Source: Chaunax sp. Z400
Lineage: Eukaryota > Chordata > Actinopteri > Lophiiformes > Chaunacidae
Reading direction: 5' to 3'
Assembly: GCA_037577475.1 (NCBI GenBank)
Contig: CM075188.1
Location: 18,581,001-18,645,000, forward strand
DNA length: 64,000 nucleotides
Positions 38,346-51,300 of the stretch are shown piece by piece. Position 1 is the stretch's first letter; each line of letters begins with the position of its first letter. A program made the translations under genes and the position numbers. The notes beneath the pieces were generated by a model, which was not told the DNA's origin, searched no databases, and worked only from the letters and a program-made list of their open reading frames with translations.

Positions 38346-39916
38346 ATTTAATTCCCTTGCTTTGCAAGGGCTGAAGCCTATTAACACACTAGATTTTAGC
38401 TGAAATCAAACTAAATGAAGATATTGGTATGCTGCTTGTATATCAAAATACAATACAACTGCTGGATTCAAATCATTCACAGATTAAATATAATAAACAT
38501 TAGGGTCAAATTCATTTACAGTAGCTTGTAATCTTCAATGAATGATGAGAGCAAAGGAGAGGAGAAAGGCTTTCTTCTCAAGGAAGACAAAGACAGGCTG
38601 TTTTCTAGAGGCTTTAATCGAACAGTGTCAGGGAGATCTGCATGTTTGGTCCTGATTTTCTGCACTATTTAATTAAGTATCTGTCTCTTCAGATCAAACA
38701 CAAGCCACAAAAGACAATAGTTCATAACAACATCTGTTTAATGGTAGGCGACAAAAAGAAAACAGAATACTCACAATCTGATGGATTAAGAACATGCAAA
38801 CTGGAAATACAAAACACATGGATTTCACATCCACGTCATTCTGGGACAGACACACTGAGCAGTCACTGGACTGTCTGTCATCCTTAAAAAACACCCACTG
38901 GGGCAGAATAGCTTGAAAACAAAAAGCAAGACAGTGGACAGGTCATACGGTGAAAAGAGAAATGCCAGACGGAGCATAGCCTGTTCATTTTACACACATG
39001 TACATAAATGCATAAGAGGCACATTTGACAGATAATAACCACCTACGGGGTGATCATATCAGTCATGTTTTGGACAATCTTGTCCTTTTGTCTTAAGTTA
39101 GAAAATAAACTATATAAGCTTTTCAGCATTTTTCTTTTCCGTCTGTTTAACAGTAGCGTCAAAATCTGGATTCCCAGACATATTCCTGTCCCTCTACAAT
39201 AATCACGGGGTAATTAACCGTTCACAAAATTTGTCTACTCAATATACTGACTTCTTGTTGGTTGGTGGACAAAGTCAAAAATCATGGAGGGAGAACGCCA
39301 CGGAATACTAAACTAAAGGGGGAAAAACCTGCAAAGAGGAGGTGGTTGCAGAAGTCACACCGGTGATCTATGATCTTTTGTGTTTTCAAAATACAGAGCT
39401 CAACGCTTTCAGTCACACTTAGGGAATTAAAGGGTTTTAAGAAAATGAAGAATCACAGCACAAGATATACTCAGGGTTCCTGTATACTTTACTCTCAGGG
39501 CATTCAGTTCTCCATGCGTGAGTGTTCACTGAGGATAGTTCCCCGGCAACTGACAGTCAACAATAATCTTAAGAAAGCAACGATCATTGTCTTTTTCTCC
39601 ACAATATTTTGTCAAATCCTTTTTTTTTTTTATATATATATACTAAAAGGAAGCCCCAAAATATCCCCAACACCTCCTATAGGTCTTAGTGGTCAACTCC
39701 ACCTCCTACATGTGCTTTAACTAAGTCAGTAGTTTCAATAACAACTCTTTCATTTACATTCCCAGGCTGTGTCGTACGAGACACTTAAATAGATCAGACA
39801 TCATTAAATAAAGCGTGGTGTAAAAGAATGTACTGACAAACTGTCTGTGAGGCTCCCACACAATGAGAAATGATTTCAAGGAGAACACAGAGTGTTGGTT
39901 TCTTATTGGTCAGATC

Positions 39917-39998
39917 TACACTACCAGTCAAAAATTTGGACAGAGTTTCCCATTCAAGTGGATGGGAAACTGTGTCCAAACTATTGACTGGTACTGTA
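39917..39998. mobile_element. 82-bp hairpin built from Tc1-like terminal repeats
   Basis: The left arm TACACTACCAGTCAAAAATT and the right arm (reverse complement TACAGTACCAGTCAATAGTT) continue as TTGGACA.AGTTTCCCAT on both sides, leaving almost no interior. Confidence 0.65.
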
Positions 39999-41026
39999 AA
40001 TCAGAGCCTGGTGCTCAGCACTGTAGCTCATTGGCCAGGACACAGTCCTGTTGAACAGTAGTGCTACACTCAGATGTGGCACTTCAATACTATCCAACTT
40101 TTATCTTAACAATATAACATGTCCTCTGAGCCAATTTCATTACCTTACTGCTACAACTAGGACAAACATAGGGGTCTGACTCAGTCTTCGCAGGAATATT
40201 TTGAAAATAATTACTAGATTGCTTTGTAATCCCCCTCCACCAAAGAAAATGATGCAGGACCAAAACTGCAAATCAATTTGTGTGTGTTTACTCCTATTCG
40301 ACAAATTTATCAGTAGATTCTGCAGTCTGTTTCCATGAGGTAAGATCGTTTTTGAAACTGGCAGAATTAAAAATGACGTTTTGTGTGGGTTCTTGCTTGT
40401 CAAGAGATTTACAGACATAAATAAGATGTGCTGGGGGCAAAGTACCACTATTGTTCTTACCATCAACGTTGTTTTCCTTGATCTTAAGCAAAAAGCCATA
40501 GAGTTGTCTGCAAGCATAAAAGTGAGATACCACAGAATACATGTGTATTTTAATTTAGCTTACGTTAGGTAGTCTTGTACTATTAAATGGACACATAGCT
40601 CTGAAACGATCAAAACTAAATGATGCCAATATGAATAGCATACCTGAATTTCCAGGTAGGCAATGGGGACAAAAAACAAAAACAACTTAACTGGTGATCA
40701 TGGTGTCCAACTTTTACCACAAAAAGTACTGAAGGAGCAAGGAAAACACAACAGTGGTGTGGGTCACAAAGGAGAGAAAAGCTGTCTGAAGTTCAACCAG
40801 TATAAGCCTTGTCGTCATGCCTCAGATATGCCTTTAGTGAGGCCATGGGGTTTCCCCTGGCTTCCTCCAGGACTGACATACTGGCTCTGTGGCCTGGAGG
40901 CTGTGGAGTGGCCTCATGGGAGTCCTGGTTATCTGGCAGTTTTCTTTTTTTCTTTTTCTAAAAAAAGGCCCTGATCCTCCTTTCAAGGTCAAAAATATGT
41001 ATTCTTCAGTGCGACGCCAGTCCAGA

Positions 41027-41029
<3 letters not shown>

Positions 41030-41058
<29 letters not shown>
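41030..41058 (+). repeat. 29-G homopolymer
   Basis: Uninterrupted G run flanked by G-rich sequence, about 1.1 kb beyond the ppp1r2 stop. Confidence 0.9.
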
Positions 41059-41838
41059 ATTCTTGGCAACAGGGGAGGGAGGACGAGGGGGAGGGAGCCA
41101 CAGTCTCCACTTGTGTGCACTGATTCTGGGAGTTAAAAATCAGTGTGTTTGCGGGTTATATTGCACAGTTGTGAGGAAGAGTAGAGACAGACAAGTGACC
41201 GGGAGGTTCTACTGTAGGCTGTTGATGGTTGTTACACATGCGGTGAAGCAGTATCTGCTGCAGAGACCAGGTTTAAAACACAGAGCGCAGTGGCATTGTC
41301 TGTTCGGATCATGAGCCGGCACACAGGGCTGCAGGTGGGAGAGAGGCCTCATCTATGAATCCAGAGAATCAGCTAGAAAATGAACAAAAGGACAAACAGG
41401 CGGGCAGATGTGAGAACAGACAGACAGAGCTATTAAGAGAAAATGCAATACTTCACTATTTCTTTTCTGCCCTTTGTACTTTGATCCTTCTGATACAGTA
41501 GCTAGAGTTAACGAACAAATCTGAGATTAATCATCTCTTTGGACATCATGTTTCATAACTTCAGTATAATTAGTCTGCACTATGAAAGTTTGTTTTGTCC
41601 CTCAAGTGATTTACACTCAAGTTTTTCATTCTCAAGATATTATATTTTTTACTATTGATGCTTCCTGTGAGCTTCATATACACACTTCTTGTTGGAATTT
41701 TATTTTTTCACATTTTTGAATATTACATAACTTTGTCAATGGAAATTTGTATATTCTTATATTTTAAGTCAGACAACAACTAACTACAGCTAACTAAAGA
41801 GCTGTTAGCCATAAAGAAGCCGGTCTACCTCCATCTCT

Positions 41839-41844
41839 TTTATT
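41839..41844 (-). terminator. ppp1r2: Candidate poly(A) signal for ppp1r2
   Basis: AATAAA on the minus strand about 320 bp after the ppp1r2 stop; another lies at 41703-41698. Which is used, and how long the 3' UTR is, cannot be decided without transcript data. Confidence 0.35.
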
Positions 41845-42163
41845 GCCATGAAATATTAGCAGACAGCTCAGGTTTGCTAGACTACCAGGGTATATCAACG
41901 TATTTTCAAACTGTTCCTTGTGTTTTAACAAAGCCCACTCCTTTATCACAGCCACTTGTCCACGTCACGTAAACATTGGGTTAGCATGGTGGCGATCAAG
42001 AACAGCTTTGTGAGTACATGAAACACAGGGCGGCACACACAAAGAGTAAAGTATATCCACAAAGACATTGTGTATCACTGCACAAAGCCATTATTTCTGA
42101 ATTTCTAGATGACTGGGCATCTTTCCGCACACTGAACAACTGTTGGACTAGAAACCAAATTAT

Positions 42164-42396
42164 TTATCTTGACGTGCAGGAATGCTTCTCCTTCTCATTA
42201 CCTTCCTGTGGCGGGTCAACACTTATCTCCTCCGTCTCCTCTGCGTCCTCCCTCGTCTCCTCTGTGTCATCCTTCATCTCTTCGTCTGCATCTTCATCAT
42301 CTTCCACCTCGCTGGCAATGAGCTGGCGTGCCAGCTTGATGTTCAAGCCTTCATTGTAGTGCATCTTCCTCATCATCTGAAAATGCTTCTTTTTGG
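42164..42396 (-). CDS. ppp1r2: ppp1r2 coding exon 5 with stop
   Basis: AKKKHFQMMRKMHYNEGLNI, then KLARQLIASEVEDDED and an acidic tail ending in CTSR and TAA at 42166-42164. The acceptor is CCCCTACAG. It holds the helix that covers the PP1 active site. Confidence 0.96.
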
Positions 42397-45300
42397 CTGT
42401 AGGGGAAGATGCGATTGAAATAATTACAATTTGACAATGCATGCAGAATTTAGGGTGGATAATTATACTGCTGGCATCGTGAAACTTGACTGTTAAAAAC
42501 AGGATCCGTAGAAAGACTGCTGAGGATTCACTCATAGAAGTCGTTCAGCTAACGTGTCTATTGTTTCTATGACAAAAAAAACTTCGAAACCCAAATGGGA
42601 TACAGTGAACAAAGTAAAGTCACCTTATTTGGTAAAGCACCAAATCACAACCAAATTTATCTCAACAATTCCATCATGAGCGCACACTTGACAACAGTAG
42701 CAAGAAAAAAACAAAACAGCCTTTTAACAGGAAGAAACCACGAGCAGATCCTGATTCCAGGTGGGCAGCGCTCTGCTGTGACCCACTGGGTTGAAAGAGA
42801 GCAAGAGTGAGGGAGAGAAATGGGGGAGAGAGAAGCAAACAATATCTTTTGTTCACTGCATCTCTGTGATTGATGGAAACAATGCAATGCTAACAAAGGC
42901 CATGGCTGGGCTCTGTGTCTGACTTCAGATGTGAATCGTGTGCCATTGACAAGTTTGGCAATTTTAGTGTTTACACATCGGTGACGGGTGGAGAGGAAGT
43001 GACAATGGGGTCACTTCATCCCAGCACTGCGGTGCAACTCTTTAGGCAGAAATCTAACACGTAAACAGATCTCAGTCAACACATGTGGCTATTTGATTTT
43101 GCCCATGTTTGACTCTAAATTTTTTGATTAGAATGTATTTACTCATGGGACTAAATCGTGAATCAGCATGCCTTTATCTACAGCTCTTAAACTGATGTGA
43201 AGAAATTCCTAAAGGTGGAACACAGGTCTGCAGTTGTGTTATATTGTTAGGTTTGAATATAAACATAGAACAATAAGCAAGAATGAACAATTGCAAGCAA
43301 AATCAATCCTGTCCATATTCTCCTGTGTGTGAGTTGTGCTATGAAGCTCCCAGCTCTGTATGTCCAAAGCATACCGACACTGTGAGTGCATCTGTCTATA
43401 CAATATCATATTATCATGACAAAACTGATATACTTGATATATGAAGACACTAGTATGTTTAGATGTCATCAAATAAAGGAAAAGAATGTCCATGGTTACC
43501 TTGTTCTTCAGGACTTAGCTCCTCTTCCTCCTCCTCCTCACTGCTCTCTTCCTCTTCTTCCTTCATGAAGCGAGGCTCTAAACCCTCTGCTGCCACCAGC
43601 CTTGAAAGATGAAAAGAACAGAAATTTCAATTGATCGCCTCTTTAGAATATTTTCAGTCCTTCTTTTCCTCTATTGTGTTGTGACCACACTAAATGGGCA
43701 CATGACTGAACAGAAACACAAGATCCTGCTAAAGTCGCTGTGGAGTGATTGAAATACTCCTAAAGAGGTGTTCTATGGAGAGGAACGGATCATGAGAGGA
43801 ACATAGAGAGGTGAGGGGAGGGGAGGGGAAGGGGTGAGGAGAGGCACAGTCAAGAGTGAAGAGATGTGAGCATATGTGTGTGAGTACTCAAGCATGAGAA
43901 GAAAAAAAATCCCAAGAGTTACTATTCTCGTTTCTCACACTCACAAGAGCTTTAACAGCAGAGGGCAAAATGAATAATGATTCATGGCTCACTGGATGGT
44001 AGTGAATCAGTGCGACTGCCTCGGAGAAGCTAGCCATTTGCTGCACTCTCCAACAAACAAGGGTATTTCACACAGACGGAAGATAGAAAATGTACCTACA
44101 GTTTGCGAAACGCATCGATAATGGTAGTAGGTTTAGAAAAGGAGATGGGAGATAAAGACAGATGGGAAGTGAGTTGGGTTTTTTTTTTTTTAAAGCACAG
44201 CTGGATAAGTGATGGATGAGATATGAGATTGAGAGGGGATGTTGGAGGTATCTGTTGAGCTATCGCTGAGCTTCAGTGTAAAACACTTGTGTGGAAGAAA
44301 ACAAAGGTGGCTAACTGTGTTGCAAACCTGGAGCTAATCACTATCCTCTGTGGCACACGCTAAAACTAGCTCAATCTGCCTCTGAATCCATACACTTATG
44401 TACTGTAAGCATGACGGCCCACAGCAAATACACAGGTAACGCTCTCATCTCCATCCAGAAGAACAACCTCCACCCAGAGACAATAAAGACGGAATTTATT
44501 TATTTATTCCTTCCGTCCTTCCTCCGGCTTATCTAAGTGTTCCCCTGTGATTAACTTAATGCTGTTCTTCAATGTGCTCTCAAGCTTTAGTTCATAATTT
44601 ACTGTTTCCATGAAAAACTCCACGAGATGATGATGGTTCATGCATATACTACAAGGACAATTTTATTTACTTTGGGGTATACTGCTCACCTTTGTCGTGT
44701 CTCTCTCAGCTCCCTTTCATATAAATATGTGAAATAATTTAAATTATAAGCGAGACATTTAGGTTTAGGGATACAAATTCTTTCAGGGAATGGAAACGTG
44801 TGAAAGTTTTCCCACAATTACAGTATTGGAACTTCTTGTGTACTTTTCATGTTATCAAAATTCCAGTGTAATGCTGCAGTAAAGTGGTCACTGAGAGTCT
44901 TTAAGACGTCTGAGGCTGTACAGTAAACACTCTTATCAGTTATTGTTATGTCCCCTCTTTGTTCGACGACCAGGACATTGGCAAATGTGTTTCAGTGCGG
45001 TCCATCTGGGGCACACCTGATATAAATACCACAAACTGCACCAGGTACAACAGAGAAAACCTTCAAAGGTAGCAGAACTGCTACAGTAGCCAATCATCCC
45101 TCCTCTCACTGCTTGATTCCTTCCCTCTCTACCTCTGCTCTTGGTTCGCCCTCGTCTGCCCCCATTCATATGCAATTCTTACTTTGATGTCAGGTCATCA
45201 GCTGTGAGTCCACTGTGGTCGTCGGAGTCACTCAGCGCGCCCTCATCATCGTCATCCCCCACCATCCTGAAAGAGGGGAATGAACTGATTTAGGATGAGA

Positions 45301-48300
45301 TGAAAATGAGGAGGGATTGAGAAGGAAAAGGAAATAATACGGAAACAAAACAAAGAGGGAAACGTAGGCAGGATAGAGGACGACGAGGAGGAACAGAGGG
45401 AAGGTCTGTGACAAGAGTGACCTTCCCTGCGGCACATATTGGATTACAAACCTGCTGAGACATTCCTGTAACACCAACACACACGCCAACTCAACTCTGC
45501 TACACTGGCACTGGTTAGAGCTCTGAACTGGCTACATGATCATTTTAAGGGTGGGTAGAGGTATAGAATCGGGTGCCTTTTTAAAAAGTCTCTATTAAAT
45601 GAAAGGAAGTGTTATCAATGGAGAGACATAAAGGGAAATGTTGTCAGAAAAGTGACCTGTTGTAAGGTGTGCTGGGCTCATCTATCTTCATCAGGCCATA
45701 GTCTTTGTCGGCTGGGTGGTATGTGGCCAAGATGTTCATCTCATCCCATTTCTGGGATTTCTTCCTGAGGAATCAAAACAAAAACGGTAAGATACAAAAT
45801 GAGAAGACACTCCATTTTGGATCACTGCACACCAGCTACCCGCCCACAATCACATCCCACAGATTCATCCAGAGAGAAGAGTGGCCGGATTTAATCTAGG
45901 ACTGAGCTTGTCCCAGTTTTCACACAGACCACATATTTTGGGAACAGACAGACGACGTAGCCCATAAATGTCGGTGACGGCTTGATTTATGACGTCTTTC
46001 AGGAAGTGAAGGCTGATGAGCTGCGAGTCAATGCGTCTAACAGTCAAACGACAGTCTCATTTGACACGATTGCTTTTTCTAGAGTTGATTTCTGTTCGAC
46101 CTCCCCCGTGACACACCTGTTCCTAATCTCCCAAATGGTTCCATTCTCATCTGGGGAATAAGGTTGTCGCCTCTGCTTACTCCATGAGTGCTTTCTGTTC
46201 AAAGATTACTCTAACCCTTGCTGGCTTTTCAAATCCCTAAGGGAAATGAAAAGAAACACAGACCAACTGTCCACCGAATGAGACATTTGGCTGAAGAGGA
46301 TGAAGAGAGAACAGCTGTCGTTATATTAAAGGGAAGAAAAAAATTCTATCATTCAAATGCCAGGTAATTTAGTGTTATGTATTATTGTATTTCTCATCAT
46401 CTTTTTTTTCAAAGCTTTTTTTGTCATTTGGCTTCTGTAGCCCCAATCTTCATTTTTCTCTTTTCAGTTTACTGCAAGCCTGTGCAGTTTTCAGTGTCTC
46501 TTTATCACAATGTTTGCTTCTTGTTTTCTTTCACACTTTTTCAGTCATTTTAATTTCTTAACTAACACAATAAAAACCATGTGCTTACGGGTTATCTCAG
46601 TTATCTCAGCTTAAATTAAACCACATCTGCTCTCCCTAGCCTCTCCTGCCAAGGTACATCAGTCCAGACCTTGTTCATGGAACAAGCAGGCAGGGGGTAA
46701 GACCTGGGAGAGAGAGGCTAAATTCACTGCCTGCTCCCAGAGAACTCCCCTGCGCCTCTTCCTCAAAACAGACCTGAGCCAGGTAGACAGGCAAGGTTCA
46801 CATGAAGTCCAAAGACAAGCTGCAAACTGGAGGAGGCATAAGAAATCAATTATCATCATACCCCTCAAAGTGTCTTTAAAAAAATCACCACTGAAATGAG
46901 CTTCTTATGAATGCATACAGCTGTACCGCTACTTCACAAGGCAGGAAAAATCATCTGTGGCAGACGTAGTGACAATGCTTTAAGGCTACAATTAAAAAGG
47001 AAAGCACTCAGATACCGAGTGCTTTAAATTGCTCATTTAAACTGGAGCAATCAGGAAATAGATCCCAAACTAAGCCACAACAAAAGTTTACAATAAATGT
47101 TCATTAGAGCCATAGCGAAAGCAACTATAATACTGGTAAACATTTAGTCACATAAAAGCCACATGTTACTAAACTTTTCCAGTCTTTTGTTGGCACTGTC
47201 CCAACATTTTTGAAACATGTTGCTGGTATCAAATTCAAAACGGGCAATAACATTTTCAAAAAACAAGTAAATTTCTCGTTTTCAACATTTGATAAGTTGT
47301 CTTTGTGCCATTTTCAATTAAATATGTGGTTTAAACATTTTGAAAATGATCACATTTTGTTTCTATTTACATTTTACACAGCATCCCAACTTTTTTGGAA
47401 ATGGGGTTGTTATATATTCTCAGAATTTTGACTTTATTCTCAAAATTCTGACTCAGAATTCTGACTTTATTCTCAGAATTTTGACTTTATTCTCAGAATT
47501 CTGACTTTATTTTCAGAATGCATGCATTATCATTGATGGCATGCTGAATTCAAGCTAGACCACACTTCCATCATACCTTTCAAGCTGGTAAAGCAAGCTC
47601 AGAGCTGAGAAATGAACACCACAAACAAAAGAACACTACTACTACTTAACATCTTGTAGAGGTATGTGTGTTACAATGTAGGTGTTAATTAGTCTGTAGT
47701 GCTTCACTATAGAGTGTGTGGTTACACAACACATCCCACAATCATCCAACCAAGATCTATTTCCAACACACCGCTGTTGCCTTTAAATCCACTGTAATCC
47801 ACTCACTCAACCGTCACAAAAAACTGTTGTACAATAAAGATGCCCTCGCCTCTGCAAGAGGAAAAAAGGGAGCAGGCACTAGCACACATTAAACATAGGG
47901 CTGTATGTGATGATGACCATATTTCTCAAGAAACGTAAATAGCTGGTGACAGAACTCATTAAACAGAGTGAGTCATCATTGAGAGCTGAGCTGTGCTATC
48001 AGATAGCATAGTCAGAGAGCAGTGAGACAAGGTCCAGCTCTGTGCTCTTCACCACTGACTGAACCCACCAGCATTAACAGCAGCAGGCCCTTGTTTTACA
48101 GTGGAGCGAACAAAATACACTGCTTGCATGCACTGTTTATCCGTCTCCCTTTCTCTTGTCTGTCGGCAGCATTACACAAAAACTAGCGGGCAGATTGCCA
48201 CGAAACTTTGTGGATGGCAGATTTTCTACCTTTTTCTGCAGTTGTTTGTATACACTCTACACAAGTGCAAATCACTACTCCTTTGGCTCCTTCCTCAGGC

Positions 48301-51300
48301 AGCAGTGAGCATGCTAGAATATTACACAATGTTTTCAAGTCCATATTATGTAAAGTCGGGAGTTTCACTACCTGCCAGTCAAACTATCCATCACACTATC
48401 GGGATGAGGCTTGCAAGACAGTGAAGGGGAGATTGAGTTTCATGGAAGCATCCATGAATTATAAATGTCTGAGTGTGAGACTCATACATCACTGTTAACG
48501 AAACAGCGTGTGACTGAAAGGATAACAAAGGTTACATTCTATAAAAAGTGGCTAAGACCTTACTTTTCCCTTCATGGCTAAAGAAAATGAACTTGAACTG
48601 CAAAGGAAATAAATGTGAGTTCCTGTATTGTCCATTTTTTTTGTGTTTGTCATCTTTTATTACCAAACGCACACAATTTATTTGTATTTTTAATTGTCCA
48701 TCTTGGCTTTAGTTAAGTTGACCTCCACAGACTGTGGCTGTCTTAAATAACAGGTGATAAAAAAAAAACAGGATTCAAGAGAGCCGTACTTTAATGGTAG
48801 TAACCAAGAGAGTCCAAAATCTCTTAGTTTACTTTGAGTTTGAGTCCAAATCTCTGACGGGAAGCTGAATTGTTTAGAACAGGTGGTTGAACAAATCTAC
48901 CAGTATGCTGGGTAGTAGATATTTGTAGAGCTCGTTCAGGATATCCCCTTGGTCCTATTGAATGAGAGAGGAAGGTAACGGGATCATGTTCCACACAATT
49001 GAGTAGTTAAGAAGGAAAACAGTTTTAAGGTTCGATGTGTGCACTGAGTAATGGAAAATATACTTGTAAACCATGCCAATCTTTAGGTTTTTCCATTAAA
49101 ACAGAGCCCTTCAGACAAATTCATTAATATTTGTGGTATTTCACTATCTATACCAAAGTTTTCGCATACTGGACAGGGAATGACAGTGGAGGCGAGGGTG
49201 GAGAGAAAGAAATTCTGGCAGAATCTCATATCCTACATTTGATTTTAATGATCAAAACAGAAAGCACATTTTGATCAATTTTTAATTTAGAATATAAATC
49301 ATGAAGACCCTTAGATTGGAGGGTCATTATTAAGGTATGTCCAAAAAAAAGAAGCCAACTGTCACTGACATGGGACTCACGAAAAAATTCACAATAAATG
49401 TGAAAATAAGGAGTTAAATGAATTAAAAATGAAGGCAGGAAATTATTAAAATATTTGAGCCAATAAAAATCAACATAGGAGTATGTACAGATCTGAAAGC
49501 ATGTGCACTACTGCCTGTGTACACATTTGCACTAATCTCAGAGCTGACAGTGACAGCATGGTAGAGCACGATCAAGCCTTGTACTTCTCTGAGTATTTAG
49601 TGCTTGGCTGCACACACAATCCTTCCAGAAAACTTTTCCCTCTCCTTCCTCATCACTTATCCGTCTATGGCCTAATTTCTAAGCTAAGAGAATACTGGCA
49701 CTAGCGTCTAGACGCGTCGGCATATAGACGAAAGAACAGCTGGTTGCCTTCCACAGAAACGGTCAGGACTTATGGAGAATATAACCACAAAGCTAAAACA
49801 TTTTGATGTTGGCATATATATATCATACACTGTGTCATGCATGCTGATCTAAATGACCAGACACATTATGCTACAGTATAATCATGCATTTTCTTCCAAT
49901 GATCTCAAAAGACTCCTATTATCAGATCTCATTTTAACTGGAGACAAATGGTAATATGATTTTACTTATAGAGTCAACTGATGATACGGTCAAACCCACT
50001 GGGTGGAATCTTAAGCTAGCACCAACGGTTTTGTAGCATTTGGCACGTGGGTGGTGTTAATTCATCACCCTGACTGCAAATTACACAGAATTAAATTCAT
50101 GTAAAGCCTTAAAAGCCTTAGTTTGTTGTTCATTTATTTTCTAGCTTTAATCACATCAACATGTTTAAACCCTGTTTGTTGGCAACATGTTTCAAAAATG
50201 CTGCTTTCTTCAGTAAAAGTTCCCAGCTTGTGTTTTAAAAGCAAACTGGCAGATAGGCTTTGTAATGAGGTACACTTGCTCAAGGGCACTTCATAATGTT
50301 CCAACCCTGATGTGGCAGTGGCTGCATTTTTATTCAATTTATATTCAGTTACTTCAATTTCAATGCCAGCTAAAATCTGACTATGTTGATAATAATGCAA
50401 CCTAATTCAGCAGCATTGCCCAGTATATCTGCATGTCTGGTTATCTGGGGGCAAAGAGAAGTGTGAGAGCAGAGTACTGAAGTGACTTCAAAGGGGCTAG
50501 TGATCTGGAGCAGTATGTATCACTGCCACAGTGTCAATTATATCAATGTAAAGGAGAAGGCAAAGCACTAGAGAGAGAAACCAACTTTAGACACTTGTCA
50601 ACTTGACCAAGGCTGATCATCTATTAGACAAGCTGGTTTAGTCCGAGTTTTCACAATCTGCTCATTATTACATCTTTATGGAGCCAACACTGTTAGATTT
50701 GGCCCAAAATGCTCTTGTCCTCATCGGAGGCATCCCCATTATCATTCAAATGCATTCATATTTTAGTCAGGCCACCTGTACTACAAATGGATGAATGAAC
50801 CAAACTGTCATTCCAGCCATCATCAAGTCCTGCAGAGCAGTGTGTAATGTCCTCTCACAAAACCTCTGAGTATGAATACCCTAAACCTTTGTTAAATTAG
50901 AGATGACCTAGATCTTGATCAATCTAACTTGTAGCAGACAAAGTACTGACCTTAAAGTTGATGTTAGTAGTGGGCCTATGTTTTTTCATACGCGCAAAGC
51001 ATATCTTCGATCAGTATTTGATCGTGTAATTTACAGAAAGTTCACTGCTAAACAATGCGACAAGACATGACTTGGGACATTTAAATAATTAACTAAATCA
51101 GTGCTGGGTGGATGTTTGAAAACTGGCTTACATACAGGGAGGTATGCTATAACGTACTGCCAACGTTAAGTTACGGTGTAAACAATATTTACTGTAAAGT
51201 GCAGTAGAGTGTGACCTACGTTTAGGTTGGTGTTAACTCGCCCTATTATGGTCATCATTTACAAGCTAACCTGTCAATGGTTCTTATGGGTAAACGTTAG

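Larger units (their letters stand above)
36061..42163. other. Intergenic region between ppp1r2 and acap2, including ppp1r2 3' UTR
   Basis: Contains the CTCF-like site, a 20-bp tandem array, the Tc1-like hairpin, a GAT-rich tract near 36730 and the 29-G run. The extent of the ppp1r2 3' UTR is unknown. No protein-coding gene was recognised. Confidence 0.6.
42397..45656. other. ppp1r2 introns 4, 3 and 2
   Basis: Introns at 42397-43499, 43601-45182 and 45267-45656. GA-rich stretches occur near 43800 and 45300; nothing else was recognised. Confidence 0.65.

Noticed and set aside
40889..41314. 141-codon plus-strand frame with a polyglycine run
   Set aside because: Its length comes from the 29-G homopolymer, which cannot create a stop. 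The rest has no protein-like features.
45865..46047. 60-codon minus-strand frame just upstream of ppp1r2 exon 2, possible extra exon
   Set aside because: Not part of the known inhibitor-2 protein. Including it would break the exon 1 to exon 2 phase, which is already exact.
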